Source: GCA-002793235 sp965267355
GTDB lineage: Bacteria > Bacteroidota > Bacteroidia > Flavobacteriales_E > Vicingaceae
Assembly: GCA_965267355.1 (NCBI GenBank)
Contig: OZ253956.1
Coordinates: 1,798,001-1,862,000, forward strand
DNA: 64,000 nucleotides
Direction: 5' to 3'
Both the position numbers and the translations under genes were made by a program. Each line of letters begins with the position of its first letter. The first letter of the stretch is position 1. The notes below the pieces were generated by a model. It saw only the letters and a program-made list of their open reading frames with translations. It made no database searches and was not told where the DNA came from. This document shows positions 1 to 7,789 of this stretch, piece by piece.

Positions 1-563
1 ATTAAGGCTCCAATACTACCTTCCCACGTTTTTTTAGGAGAAATTCTCTCAAATAGTTTGTGCTTACCTAAAAATTTTCCTGATAAATAGGCTCCCGTAT
101 CACTTGTCCATAATAAGAAGAAAAAACCTAAGATAATTTGATAATTATAATCTTCAACAAAACCATTGTTGTAATAGCCCAGATGATACAACATGGCAAA
201 AGGAATAGCAATATATAAACTACCTGTAATTGTATAGCTAATATTGCTGAATGGAGATGGTTTTTTTCTGAATAATTCTATGAAAAAAGTAAAAAACAGC
301 ATACTTAGTGGAATAACAACTATTACCAAATTAATTTTGTTTTGTACTATTAAAATTAGAGTTACAAATAATGTAACTGCAGTAATAGTACCCCAAAAGC
401 GAATGGGTTTTATGTCTTTTGATTTTTTTGCGAGACCATAAAACTCATCAACACCAAATAAAACTATTAGTGTAAATAAAATGAAAGCAACAACACCATT
501 GAAGTATATCCCTGCGATTATTGCAGCTACAAATAAACTTCCTGTGATAGCTCTTGTAAGCAT
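1..563 (-). CDS. cdsA: Phosphatidate cytidylyltransferase (C-terminus beyond window)
   Basis: Makes CDP-diacylglycerol from phosphatidate and CTP at the inner membrane, the branch point for phospholipid synthesis. I translated the minus strand from an ATG at 563-561. About 187 residues are visible, and the frame is still open at the left edge. Several hydrophobic segments are followed by a stretch reading SDTGAYLSGKFLGKHKL and then ERISPKKTWEGSIGA, which is the usual CdsA core with its conserved Asp and S-x-K-K-T-x-E-G signature. The start codon overlaps the stop of the DUF2007 gene by one base (TAATG), so it is the last visible gene of the rsfS-ftsH-DUF2007-cdsA operon. Confidence 0.93.
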   Translation of the reverse strand, partial: MLTRAITGSLFVAAIIAGIYFNGVVAFILFTLIVLFGVDEFYGLAKKSKDIKPIRFWGTITAVTLFVTLILIVQNKINLVIVVIPLSMLFFTFFIELFRKKPSPFSNISYTITGSLYIAIPFAMLYHLGYYNNGFVEDYNYQIILGFFFLLWTSDTGAYLSGKFLGKHKLFERISPKKTWEGSIGAL

Positions 564-772
564 TATAGATTGTTTTTAGAAATTATATATTTTGCATTTA
601 TCACGTCCTCTTGTTTTACATGCAATTCTATATTTCCGTTTAACAAGTGTTTGTGCATAGAGTCCATTTTGTTAATCAATACTACTTCAATATCATGGTC
701 TTCTAATACAGATTTTATAATCTGAGTAAGATTAGGATTGGTATTACTGTAAACTTTTACCCAATTAGGCAC
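563..772 (-). CDS. DUF2007-family small protein
   Basis: A 69-residue protein without signal peptide or membrane segment. It resembles the DUF2007 family, annotated as putative signal-transducing proteins with a ferredoxin-like fold; the biochemical role is unknown. The pattern VKVYSNTNPNLTQIIKSVLEDHDI, then a hydrophobic strand and VKQEDVINAKYII, fits the family (a strand, a helix, and a final helix carrying the D/E-x-x-x-A signature). It overlaps the end of ftsH by 8 bases and the start of cdsA by one base, so translation is probably coupled. The position between ftsH and cdsA is common in Bacteroidota. Confidence 0.8.
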   Translation of the reverse strand: MPNWVKVYSNTNPNLTQIIKSVLEDHDIEVVLINKMDSMHKHLLNGNIELHVKQEDVINAKYIISKNNL

Positions 773-2825
773 TATCGTTACTTTGTTCTGGTTTATTTTC
801 TTCTTTTACAGAAGGCTTATCATTTTTTATATCAGAAGATTCACTAGGAATTTTTCCATTTTGAGCAGTATTTTTTTTAGACACTTTCTTTTCTTCCTTT
901 AGTTCTTCTTCAAATTTACTCTTACCAAATATCAACTCTAGATCATCTCTAAAAATAACTTCTTTTTCTAATAGTTTTTCTGCCAGTTGAATTAGTTTGT
1001 CTTTATTTTCCTGTAAAATTTGTAGTGTTCTTTGGTAAGCTTCATCTATCATCTTCTTTACCTCTTCATCAATCTTTTCAGCAGTTTTTTCACTGTAAGG
1101 TTTAGAAAAAGAATAATCATTCTGTCCGGTTGAATCGTAATAGCTAATGTTACCAATATTTTCATTTAAACCGTAAATGCTTACCATGGCATAAGCTTGC
1201 TTGGTAATTTTTTCTAAGTCGCTTAAAGCACCTGTAGATATTTTACCGAACATAACTTCTTCTGCAGCTCTGCCACCAAGTGCAGCACACATTTCGTCTA
1301 TCAATTGTTCTTTGGTCGTAATCTGTCTTTCCTCTGGCAAGTACCAAGCTGCGCCTAAAGACCTACCTCTAGGTATAATGGTTACTTTCACAAGCGGAGA
1401 AGCATATTTAACTAACCAACTAACTGCTGCATGCCCAGCTTCATGAAAAGCGATTGTTTTTCTTTCGTGATCAGAAATGATTTTATTTTTTTTCTCTAAT
1501 CCTCCAATAATCCTATCTACAGCATCTAAAAAATCTTGTTTATCAACTTTCTTTTTATTGTACCTTGCAGCAATTAAAGCAGCTTCATTACAAATATTGG
1601 CAATGTCAGCGCCAGAGAACCCTGGTGTTTGTTGTGCTAGAAACTTTACATCAACAGAACTATCAATTTTAATAGGTTTTAGGTGTACATTAAAAATTTC
1701 TTCGCGCTCGTGCAGTTCGGGTAAATCTACATGGATTTGTCTATCGAATCTTCCTGGTCTAACCAATGCTCTATCCAAAACATCTGCACGATTAGTTGCA
1801 GCAAGAACTATTACTCCGGTATTAGTTCCAAAGCCATCCATTTCAGTTAGCAACTGATTTAGTGTGTTTTCTCTTTCATCATTTGCTCCTTGAGCAACTC
1901 CCTTACCTCGGCTTCTTCCTATAGCATCTATCTCGTCTATAAAAATGATAGAAGGAGCTTTATCTTTAGCTTGTTTAAATAGATCTCTAACTCTTGATGC
2001 TCCAACTCCTACAAACATCTCAACAAAATCCGAACCTGATAAAGAGAAAAAAGGAACTTTAGCTTCACCTGCAACAGCTCTTGCTAATAAAGTTTTACCG
2101 GTACCAGGAGGACCAACTAATAAAGCTCCTCTTGGTATTTTTGCACCAATGCTAGTATATTTTTGTGGTTTTTTTAAAAAATCAACAATCTCTTGAACTT
2201 CTTCTTTTGCACCTTCTAATCCTGCAACATCTTCAAAAGAAACTTTAGTTGTATTTTCTTTATCAAATAATTGAGCTCTTGATTTTCCAATACTGAAAAT
2301 TTGACCAGCACCTCCTGATCCACCAGACATCCTTCGCATCAAGAACATCCATATTGCAACAATAATTATTATAGGTAATAATAAGCCTATTAAACCACCA
2401 AACCAATCTTCTTCTGTTATAACTTTGTATTTTAATTGGTTTTCGTTAGTATATTTTTTTAAATCTTCATAAAACCCATCTTGAGATAAAAATTCAAACG
2501 AAAAATGGGGACCTTGATTTGGGGTTGTTCCAATTAATGGAACTTTTACTCTATCTTTATATTGATCTAGTTTAAGTGCCTCTTGGGTTAAAGTAACTCT
2601 TGCTATATTTTTGTTTTTCACAATAATTACATGATCAACGTAATCATTGATAACCATTTCTTCAAAGTCTTTTTCAGAAATATTAGAGGTTGTACCACTA
2701 AAGTTAAACAACTGAAAAGCAATAATAGCAATTACTACAACAGCATATATCCAATAAAAATTGGATGGTTTTTTGGGAGTATTACTACCTTTTATAAATT
2801 TATTTTTTGGTTTTTGTTGTGCCAT
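765..2825 (-). CDS. ftsH: ATP-dependent zinc metalloprotease FtsH
   Basis: Membrane-anchored AAA+ protease that extracts and degrades membrane and short-lived cytosolic proteins. The 686 residues show the full layout. TM helix 1 is at about 23-43, followed by an extracytoplasmic FtsH-ext domain and TM helix 2 at about 144-166. Walker A GPPGTGKT is at 238-245, Walker B IIFIDEID near 293, and the second-region-of-homology arginines are in ATNRADVLDRALVRPGRFDR. The zinc site HEAGH is at 461-465. The C-terminal tail after residue 640 is rich in Lys, Glu and Ser and looks disordered. It lies 10 bases downstream of rsfS on the same strand. Confidence 0.98.
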   Translation of the reverse strand: MAQQKPKNKFIKGSNTPKKPSNFYWIYAVVVIAIIAFQLFNFSGTTSNISEKDFEEMVINDYVDHVIIVKNKNIARVTLTQEALKLDQYKDRVKVPLIGTTPNQGPHFSFEFLSQDGFYEDLKKYTNENQLKYKVITEEDWFGGLIGLLLPIIIIVAIWMFLMRRMSGGSGGAGQIFSIGKSRAQLFDKENTTKVSFEDVAGLEGAKEEVQEIVDFLKKPQKYTSIGAKIPRGALLVGPPGTGKTLLARAVAGEAKVPFFSLSGSDFVEMFVGVGASRVRDLFKQAKDKAPSIIFIDEIDAIGRSRGKGVAQGANDERENTLNQLLTEMDGFGTNTGVIVLAATNRADVLDRALVRPGRFDRQIHVDLPELHEREEIFNVHLKPIKIDSSVDVKFLAQQTPGFSGADIANICNEAALIAARYNKKKVDKQDFLDAVDRIIGGLEKKNKIISDHERKTIAFHEAGHAAVSWLVKYASPLVKVTIIPRGRSLGAAWYLPEERQITTKEQLIDEMCAALGGRAAEEVMFGKISTGALSDLEKITKQAYAMVSIYGLNENIGNISYYDSTGQNDYSFSKPYSEKTAEKIDEEVKKMIDEAYQRTLQILQENKDKLIQLAEKLLEKEVIFRDDLELIFGKSKFEEELKEEKKVSKKNTAQNGKIPSESSDIKNDKPSVKEENKPEQSNDSA

Positions 2826-2835
2826 TTAATTTTCT

Positions 2836-3210
2836 TTATTCTTCTATTATTTTAGTGATTTTTGCATCAGCCCATAAATCTTCTAAGCTGTAAAATTCTC
2901 GTGCTTCTTCTTGAAAAATGTGAACTACAGTATTGATATAATCTAAGATAATCCATTCAGCATTTCCAAAGCCTTCCGAACGCCAAGGGTTCTCTTTTAA
3001 AACTGTTTTGATTTCTTTTTTTACCGCTTCAGCAAGAGCATTGACATGAGTATTTGATGTCCCAGTACAAACTAAAAAATAGTCACATACAGCATTTTCA
3101 ATGTTGCTTAAATCTATACAAACTATATTTTCTGCTTTTAAGTTTTGTAATCCTTTAATCGCTACTTCTAATATTAATTGCGATTCTTTTACTTCCTTAG
3201 TCTTACCCAT
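2836..3210 (-). CDS. rsfS: Ribosome silencing factor RsfS (YbeB/Iojap)
   Basis: A 124-residue RsfS-family protein. The family binds ribosomal protein L14 and blocks subunit joining under nutrient stress. Recognisable elements are the central CDYFLVCTGTSNTHVNALAEAV block and the later motif WRSEGFGNAEWIILDYINTVVHIF, which carries the conserved Gly-x-x-x-W-x-x-x-D-x-x-x-x-x-V-H pattern. It is the first gene of the minus-strand rsfS-ftsH-DUF2007-cdsA operon and is divergent from birA across about 106 bases that must contain both promoters. Confidence 0.95.
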   Translation of the reverse strand: MGKTKEVKESQLILEVAIKGLQNLKAENIVCIDLSNIENAVCDYFLVCTGTSNTHVNALAEAVKKEIKTVLKENPWRSEGFGNAEWIILDYINTVVHIFQEEAREFYSLEDLWADAKITKIIEE

Positions 3211-3316
3211 TCAAAAAATTATCATTTTGATATGCAAAATAACGAAATATATACGATTGTAACCTGTTTTATCATAAACAATTCGTTTAAACTTTATTCT
3301 ATTATTTTTGGTGTTA

Positions 3317-4069
3317 ATGACTGATAGATTGATTATAGGAAATCGTATTATAAAATTGGCTAGTGTTGATTCTACAAATGCTTATTTACAACAATTGATA
3401 AAAACAACAAATAGTGTTATAGAGGGAGTAGTTGTAATTACTGATAATCAGGTTTCTGGTAAGGGGCAGCAAGGTAATAAGTGGCAAAGTAAAGAAGGTG
3501 AGAATTTAACTTTTTCTATCTTCATGAAGCCAGGTATAGCTATAGAACATCAGTTTTTATTAAGTAAACTAGTTTCTATATCCATTGCTCAACTTTTGAG
3601 AACTTTTGGAACTAAAGAAGTAAAAATTAAATGGCCTAATGATATTTATGTTGGGGACAAAAAGATTGCAGGTATACTAATTGAAAATACATTAAAAAAA
3701 GGGAAAGTATATGAATCAATAATTGGTGTTGGTTTAAATGTTAATCAAACTCAATTTAGTGATAGTTTAATTAATGCAACATCTTTAGCTTTATCAGTTG
3801 GTAAAACATTTATTTTAGAAGAATTGCTAGAAAAACTATTAAATTTCTTAGATAAAAATTATTTATTACTTAAAGCGAATAAGGTGGATCAGATTTCTGA
3901 TGAATATTTATCTCAATTCTATAGATTGAATGAAGATTATGATTATAGAATTAAAGGTAAAACAGTTAAGGCTAAAATTGTAGGAGTAGCAAATTCAGGT
4001 AAGCTGCAATTAAAATTCAATAATGCTGTATACGAGTATGATATGAAAGAGGTAGAATTTTTATTCTAA
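3317..4069 (+). CDS. birA: Biotin--[acetyl-CoA-carboxylase] ligase, catalytic domain only
   Basis: Attaches biotin to the biotin carboxyl carrier protein of acetyl-CoA carboxylase and related enzymes. I chose the ATG at 3317, giving 250 residues; the frame extends up to a TTG at 3308 and a GTG at 3311. The catalytic core shows VDSTNAYLQQL, the biotin/ATP loop GKGQQGNKWQSKEGENLTFS (a variant of the GRGRxxxxW motif), KWPNDIYVGDKKIAGILIE and GVGLNVNQ. There is no N-terminal helix-turn-helix, so this is a group I enzyme without repressor function. The 3' end overlaps the convergent lipoprotein gene by 9 bases. Divergence from rsfS is the usual arrangement in this phylum. Confidence 0.94.
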   Translation: MTDRLIIGNRIIKLASVDSTNAYLQQLIKTTNSVIEGVVVITDNQVSGKGQQGNKWQSKEGENLTFSIFMKPGIAIEHQFLLSKLVSISIAQLLRTFGTKEVKIKWPNDIYVGDKKIAGILIENTLKKGKVYESIIGVGLNVNQTQFSDSLINATSLALSVGKTFILEELLEKLLNFLDKNYLLLKANKVDQISDEYLSQFYRLNEDYDYRIKGKTVKAKIVGVANSGKLQLKFNNAVYEYDMKEVEFLF

Positions 4070-4696
4070 ATCAACTAAAGATTCTAAATCCATACTTTCA
4101 GCAACTTGTTTTAGTTGGTCGGTTCCTTCTTGATTATCTCCTTCTATGGTTAATAGAAATCTATCACCTATTCCTAAAGCAACACTGGCATCATTACTCT
4201 TCTTTTGATAAGATTCCCATCCATTGATATTATCACCAAAAGAAATGCTTTGGGCAAACTCTTCGCTGGTATCGATTTTAAAACCACTTGCCCACATTGC
4301 AGTAGCCATAGAGTACATGTTATATGCAGCATTATAGTCTAATAGGGTAATATTGATTCTATTGTTTTTCTCGTTTTTGAATTTTACTTCTGCAGATGAG
4401 TAAGACATGCCTTGCATATCCATTGATGCTCCTTTAGGTTCACCTTCTATTTCATACCCGTTAATAGACTCAGGTAAGTATTTTATTAATTCCTCATAGT
4501 GAATTGCTTTAGCATTCTTTTTATCTTTCATTTTCTCCTCCATCTTTTCTGCATTTTCAGCCATATTTTTACCCATTTTAACTAATGCACCTAGTGGATT
4601 CTTTTCAACATCTATATTTTCTTGTTCTTTAGGTTTTTCGTTACCACAAGAGAAAATAAATAATGATAATAAGGGAAGTAATGCTAGTTTTTTCAT
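4061..4696 (-). CDS. Predicted lipoprotein, function unknown
   Basis: A 211-residue protein with a lipoprotein signal: a Lys-Lys start, a hydrophobic stretch, then SLFIFSCGN with the modifiable Cys at residue 17. Residues about 35-63 are rich in Met, Glu and Lys and look like an amphipathic helix or short coiled coil (ALVKMGKNMAENAEKMEEKM). The rest predicts as mixed alpha/beta with KYLPESINGYEIEGEP and TLLDYNAAYNMYSMA. I do not recognise a named family. It probably sits in the periplasm or outer membrane. It runs convergently with birA and overlaps its end by 9 bases. Confidence 0.8.
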   Translation of the reverse strand: MKKLALLPLLSLFIFSCGNEKPKEQENIDVEKNPLGALVKMGKNMAENAEKMEEKMKDKKNAKAIHYEELIKYLPESINGYEIEGEPKGASMDMQGMSYSSAEVKFKNEKNNRINITLLDYNAAYNMYSMATAMWASGFKIDTSEEFAQSISFGDNINGWESYQKKSNDASVALGIGDRFLLTIEGDNQEGTDQLKQVAESMDLESLVDLE

Positions 4697-4731
4697 ATTA
4701 ATTTGTTTTTTACAAAGTTATATAAATAAAA

Positions 4732-4757
4732 AAACCGAACTGTTTGTAGTTCGGTTT
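4732..4757 (-). terminator. Rho-independent terminator of the Omp28-like gene
   Basis: A perfect 10-bp inverted repeat, AAACCGAACT and AGTTCGGTTT, with a 6-base loop. On the minus strand it is followed by a T-rich run. It begins about 20 bases past the stop of the Omp28-like gene, which fits an intrinsic terminator. Confidence 0.8.
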
Positions 4758-4777
4758 AATTTCTTAAAGTTATTTAC

Positions 4778-5905
4778 TTATTGAATAATCAATCGTTCTG
4801 TAGTTGAAGATGTTTCGTTAGAAACTTTAACAAAATAAATGCCTTTCGAATTAAAAACTTCTTCTGGTAAATTTAAAGAGTTGCTGTTGTTTTCAATATT
4901 TTGTAGATAAATACTTTCACCCAATACGTTAAATATTTCAACCCTATCTATATTATTATTAAACGTAACGTTAACATTTCCATTAGAAGGATTAGGGAAA
5001 ATATTTAGTTTAATATTATTAGTTAATCCATTAATGTTGGTAGCTACTGTTCCAGTAGATGCTTGGCCACCATCTGCTATAACGCTAATTCCTGTATAAA
5101 CCTCTTTGTTTGATGAGTTAGCATCAACAATAAAAGCAACTATATGGGCATTAGCAATATTAATAGGATCAATAGCAGTAGTTAAATCAAACACATATTG
5201 TTTGGTAACTAACGTTCCAGAAGATGTTGTGGTTATAATTTCACCCCATTGTGCAGAGGTTACATTTTCTCTAAAAGTATGTTTGTAAACATAAGGGTTT
5301 GCACTAGATGCACTGCTTCCTGACTGATAATCTGATGTTAAGTTATCCTCAGTTATCATAACATTAATACCATTAAAAGAAGAAACAGTTGAAGTGTAAT
5401 AAATTTCTACATCAATGGTTAATGTTTGAGCCGTTGAGTTATAAGTTGATTTTAACCCGACATTCATTGGAGCTGATTCGGTTAATGTAGTATTAGTTTC
5501 ATTAGTCCATGTGCCACCGCTTCGACTTTGAAGAATGTCACCTCCAATTAGTTTTCTGTTAATAAATGCAGAAGGCATAAATCTACTTCCACTACTTGGT
5601 GAGCAATATGAAGAAGTATAAAATGCATTAGCAAATGTTCTTCTAAAATCGGTTCCTGCAGTTCCACTAGGATCGGTATAACTAGAATTTGAAGGGCCGT
5701 ATGCTATTACATGAACAACTCCCGGATTGTTAGATATGATAGTTGATGCCTCAGTATGACCTGCAGGGCAGTTACCACATTTAATTCCTGTAAACTCTTC
5801 AAGAATAACGTGTTTGTTCCCTGGTCCAGTATTTACAATAGTTTGTGCATTAACAACTGTAAGTAAGCTTAAGATGCTAGATAATAAAATGGTAGATTTT
5901 TTCAT
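4778..5905 (-). CDS. Omp28-like thioredoxin-fold protein with T9SS sorting domain
   Basis: A secreted 375-residue protein. Residues 1-20 form a Sec signal peptide ending VNAQ. The next region reads KHVILEEFTGIKCGNCPAGH, with a CGNC redox-type pair, as in the Omp28-related family of Bacteroidota outer-membrane or secreted proteins with a thioredoxin-like core. The last ~75 residues match a type A T9SS sorting domain: LNIFPNPSNGNVNV, then EIFNVLGESIY, then SKGIYFVKV and a basic-hydrophobic end. It is therefore probably exported across the outer membrane by type IX secretion. The substrate is unknown. It is a single-gene unit with its own terminator. Confidence 0.85.
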   Translation of the reverse strand: MKKSTILLSSILSLLTVVNAQTIVNTGPGNKHVILEEFTGIKCGNCPAGHTEASTIISNNPGVVHVIAYGPSNSSYTDPSGTAGTDFRRTFANAFYTSSYCSPSSGSRFMPSAFINRKLIGGDILQSRSGGTWTNETNTTLTESAPMNVGLKSTYNSTAQTLTIDVEIYYTSTVSSFNGINVMITEDNLTSDYQSGSSASSANPYVYKHTFRENVTSAQWGEIITTTSSGTLVTKQYVFDLTTAIDPINIANAHIVAFIVDANSSNKEVYTGISVIADGGQASTGTVATNINGLTNNIKLNIFPNPSNGNVNVTFNNNIDRVEIFNVLGESIYLQNIENNSNSLNLPEEVFNSKGIYFVKVSNETSSTTERLIIQ

Positions 5906-5986
5906 AAAGTAGTATTTAGTTAAACATAATTTTAAAAATATAAAATTTCTGCTTAGAAATGAATTAAGAAATAAATAAAAATAGGA

Positions 5987-6004
5987 ATCCTAAATGATTA
6001 GGAT
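5987..6004 (-). terminator. Likely terminator of the SRPBCC-like gene
   Basis: A perfect 7-bp stem, ATCCTAA and TTAGGAT, with a 4-base loop. It lies about 20 bases beyond the stop of the minus-strand gene at 6024 and is followed on that strand by a T-rich stretch. The stem is short and only moderately GC-rich. Confidence 0.55.
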
Positions 6005-6023
6005 ACAGGATGTTTAGTAAGTT

Positions 6024-6422
6024 TTAAAGGTATTTCTTTTCCAGTTTGTCTACTAGGCTTTGGAGGAAATCTGTAAGTGGTTTTTCAACCATCATTTTCA
6101 TAAAAGGATTAATATCACCGTCAAATTCTATGTGTGCGGCACATAAATTAGTATCAGTTTTATTAACAAAAATATTTAGTGTAAACTTAAAAGGTGCTTT
6201 TTCAGAATCTAAGTAAATTAACGAGTAGGGAGTTGTAGCAGCTTTCTTTAATCCAATTTTCCCCATATTTTTTACTTCACACAAACAATTATCATCAGTA
6301 GAAGTCCAGTTTTTAATTTTGTCTTCAGGAAAAAGTTCTTGATAGTTGTTCATATCAGCAAGAAAGTTAAATACAACTTCATCACTGGCATTTATGGTTT
6401 TGGGTTTAGTGTTTATTTTCAA
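6024..6422 (-). CDS. SRPBCC / polyketide-cyclase-like protein
   Basis: A 132-residue cytosolic protein. The start, KTINASDEVVFNFLADMNNYQELFPEDKI, is typical of the START/SRPBCC fold (strand, then two short helices with F-x-x-L-x-D-x-x-x-Y). The long amphipathic helix at the end, FMKMMVEKPLTDFLQSLVDKLEKK, closes the hydrophobic pocket in that fold. No catalytic residues can be assigned, so the role may be lipid or small-ligand binding. It lies 15 bases downstream of pyrE on the same strand and is probably cotranscribed with it. Confidence 0.75.
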   Translation of the reverse strand: MKINTKPKTINASDEVVFNFLADMNNYQELFPEDKIKNWTSTDDNCLCEVKNMGKIGLKKAATTPYSLIYLDSEKAPFKFTLNIFVNKTDTNLCAAHIEFDGDINPFMKMMVEKPLTDFLQSLVDKLEKKYL

Positions 6423-6437
6423 AGTAAATGTATTTAA

Positions 6438-7082
6438 TTAGGAGGGGTTCCATTTATGAGGAGCAGTTCTCCATTCGGTTAACGATTCTAGAGCATCTTC
6501 TAGAACATAATTTGTTTCTACAGCTACATTTAGTAATGTATGATAATCACTTAAAGTGTACAGTTTACAGTTGTTTTCTTCAAAATTATTTTTGGCAATA
6601 TCAAAGTCGTAAGTAAATATGGCAACCATACCAAGTACATTGCATTCAGATTCACGTAAAGCTTCTACAGCTTTTAAACTACTACCTCCAGTAGAAATTA
6701 AATCTTCTATAACCACTACATTTTGGTCTTTAAAGATATCTCCCTCAATTAAATTTTGCATACCATGCCCTTTTGCCGATGATCTAACATATGCAAAAGG
6801 CAAACCTAAGGCTTCTGCTACTAGGGCACCATGAGCAATACCACCTGTTGCGACTCCAGCAATTACCTCTGCGTTTGGAAAATTTTCTTTAATTGAATCT
6901 ACAAATTGTTGCCTGATAAAAGTTCTTACAGGGGGGTAAGATAAAGCTTTTCTGTTGTCGCAATATATAGGTGATTGCCATCCTGAAGCCCATTGAAATG
7001 GGTTTGATGGTTGAAGTTTGATAGCCTTAATTTGAAGTAATGATTCGGCTATTTTTGTTGCTGTTTCTTGGTTGAAAATCAT
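6438..7082 (-). CDS. pyrE: Orotate phosphoribosyltransferase
   Basis: Converts orotate and PRPP to orotidine 5'-monophosphate in pyrimidine synthesis. I place the start at the ATG at 7082, giving 214 residues, the usual PyrE length; the frame runs further upstream to 7127, but that extension looks spurious. Key blocks are SPIYCDNRKALSYPPVR, the substrate loop KGHGMQNLIEGD and the PRPP-binding motif VVVIEDLISTGGSS. It heads a two-gene minus-strand unit with the SRPBCC-like gene and is divergent from the NUDIX hydrolase, as often seen in Bacteroidota. Confidence 0.96.
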   Translation of the reverse strand: MIFNQETATKIAESLLQIKAIKLQPSNPFQWASGWQSPIYCDNRKALSYPPVRTFIRQQFVDSIKENFPNAEVIAGVATGGIAHGALVAEALGLPFAYVRSSAKGHGMQNLIEGDIFKDQNVVVIEDLISTGGSSLKAVEALRESECNVLGMVAIFTYDFDIAKNNFEENNCKLYTLSDYHTLLNVAVETNYVLEDALESLTEWRTAPHKWNPS

Positions 7083-7171
7083 AGTCGCAAAAATGAAAAA
7101 AAAACCCGACATAAGGAAGCGCTCCATTGTAAATATATTTTGTATCTTTCATCTTATAATTCATTTTTGAA

Positions 7172-7789
7172 ATGAGATATAAGGTTTTTATAAATGAAAA
7201 ATCAATCTGCTTTACTAATGAGCAGGTTAAACTTATAGACATCTCAGATGGTTTGGTGTTAAATTTTTTTGACACTCAACTTACTATTGTACTTATAGAT
7301 TTACTAGAAAAAGACTCCAACATTAATAACATTTATGTTTCGGTAAAAGATGTGGATGAGGCTTTTACTGCATTTCAATCTCATTTTAAATTGATAAAAG
7401 CTGCTGGTGGAATTGTAAGAAATAAGCAAGGTAAATATTTGATGATACATAGGTTGGGAAAATGGGATTTGCCAAAAGGAAAAATTGAAAAAAATGAAGG
7501 AATGGAAGAGGCTGCTATAAGAGAAGTAGAAGAGGAGTGTGGTATAAGTGGTTTAGTACTAGAACGATTGATAGCAGAAACATTTCATATTTATGATGTA
7601 AAAGAAAAAGTGGTTTTAAAGCAAACGTATTGGTTTACTATGCAAACCAATTATACTGGGCAGCTTACTCCTCAAATAGAAGAAAATATTAGTGATGTAT
7701 GCTGGATGGATAAGGAAGAAATAAAAGAAAAAGTAGTTAGCAATACTTATTGTTCTATTAAAGAGTTAATGGAAACTACTTTTTTATAA
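7172..7789 (+). CDS. NUDIX hydrolase
   Basis: A 205-residue protein. The C-terminal half is a NUDIX domain with a complete box, G-x5-E-x7-REVEEECGI, at about residues 100-122, preceded by GGIVRNKQGKYLMIHRLGKWDLPKG. Such enzymes hydrolyse nucleoside diphosphates linked to another group; the substrate cannot be read from sequence. The N-terminal ~80 residues are a separate region without an obvious motif. The 3' end overlaps the convergent TlpA-like gene by 14 bases. The pyrE-NUDIX-coaD neighbourhood suggests a housekeeping role. Confidence 0.92.
   Translation: MRYKVFINEKSICFTNEQVKLIDISDGLVLNFFDTQLTIVLIDLLEKDSNINNIYVSVKDVDEAFTAFQSHFKLIKAAGGIVRNKQGKYLMIHRLGKWDLPKGKIEKNEGMEEAAIREVEEECGISGLVLERLIAETFHIYDVKEKVVLKQTYWFTMQTNYTGQLTPQIEENISDVCWMDKEEIKEKVVSNTYCSIKELMETTFL

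Noticed and set aside
1477..1857. 126-residue open frame on the plus strand inside ftsH
   Set aside because: Antisense shadow of a strongly conserved gene; no motif, no start signal.
7083..7127. Upstream extension of PyrE
   Set aside because: Adds a hydrophobic 15-residue tail not expected in a cytosolic enzyme of standard length.
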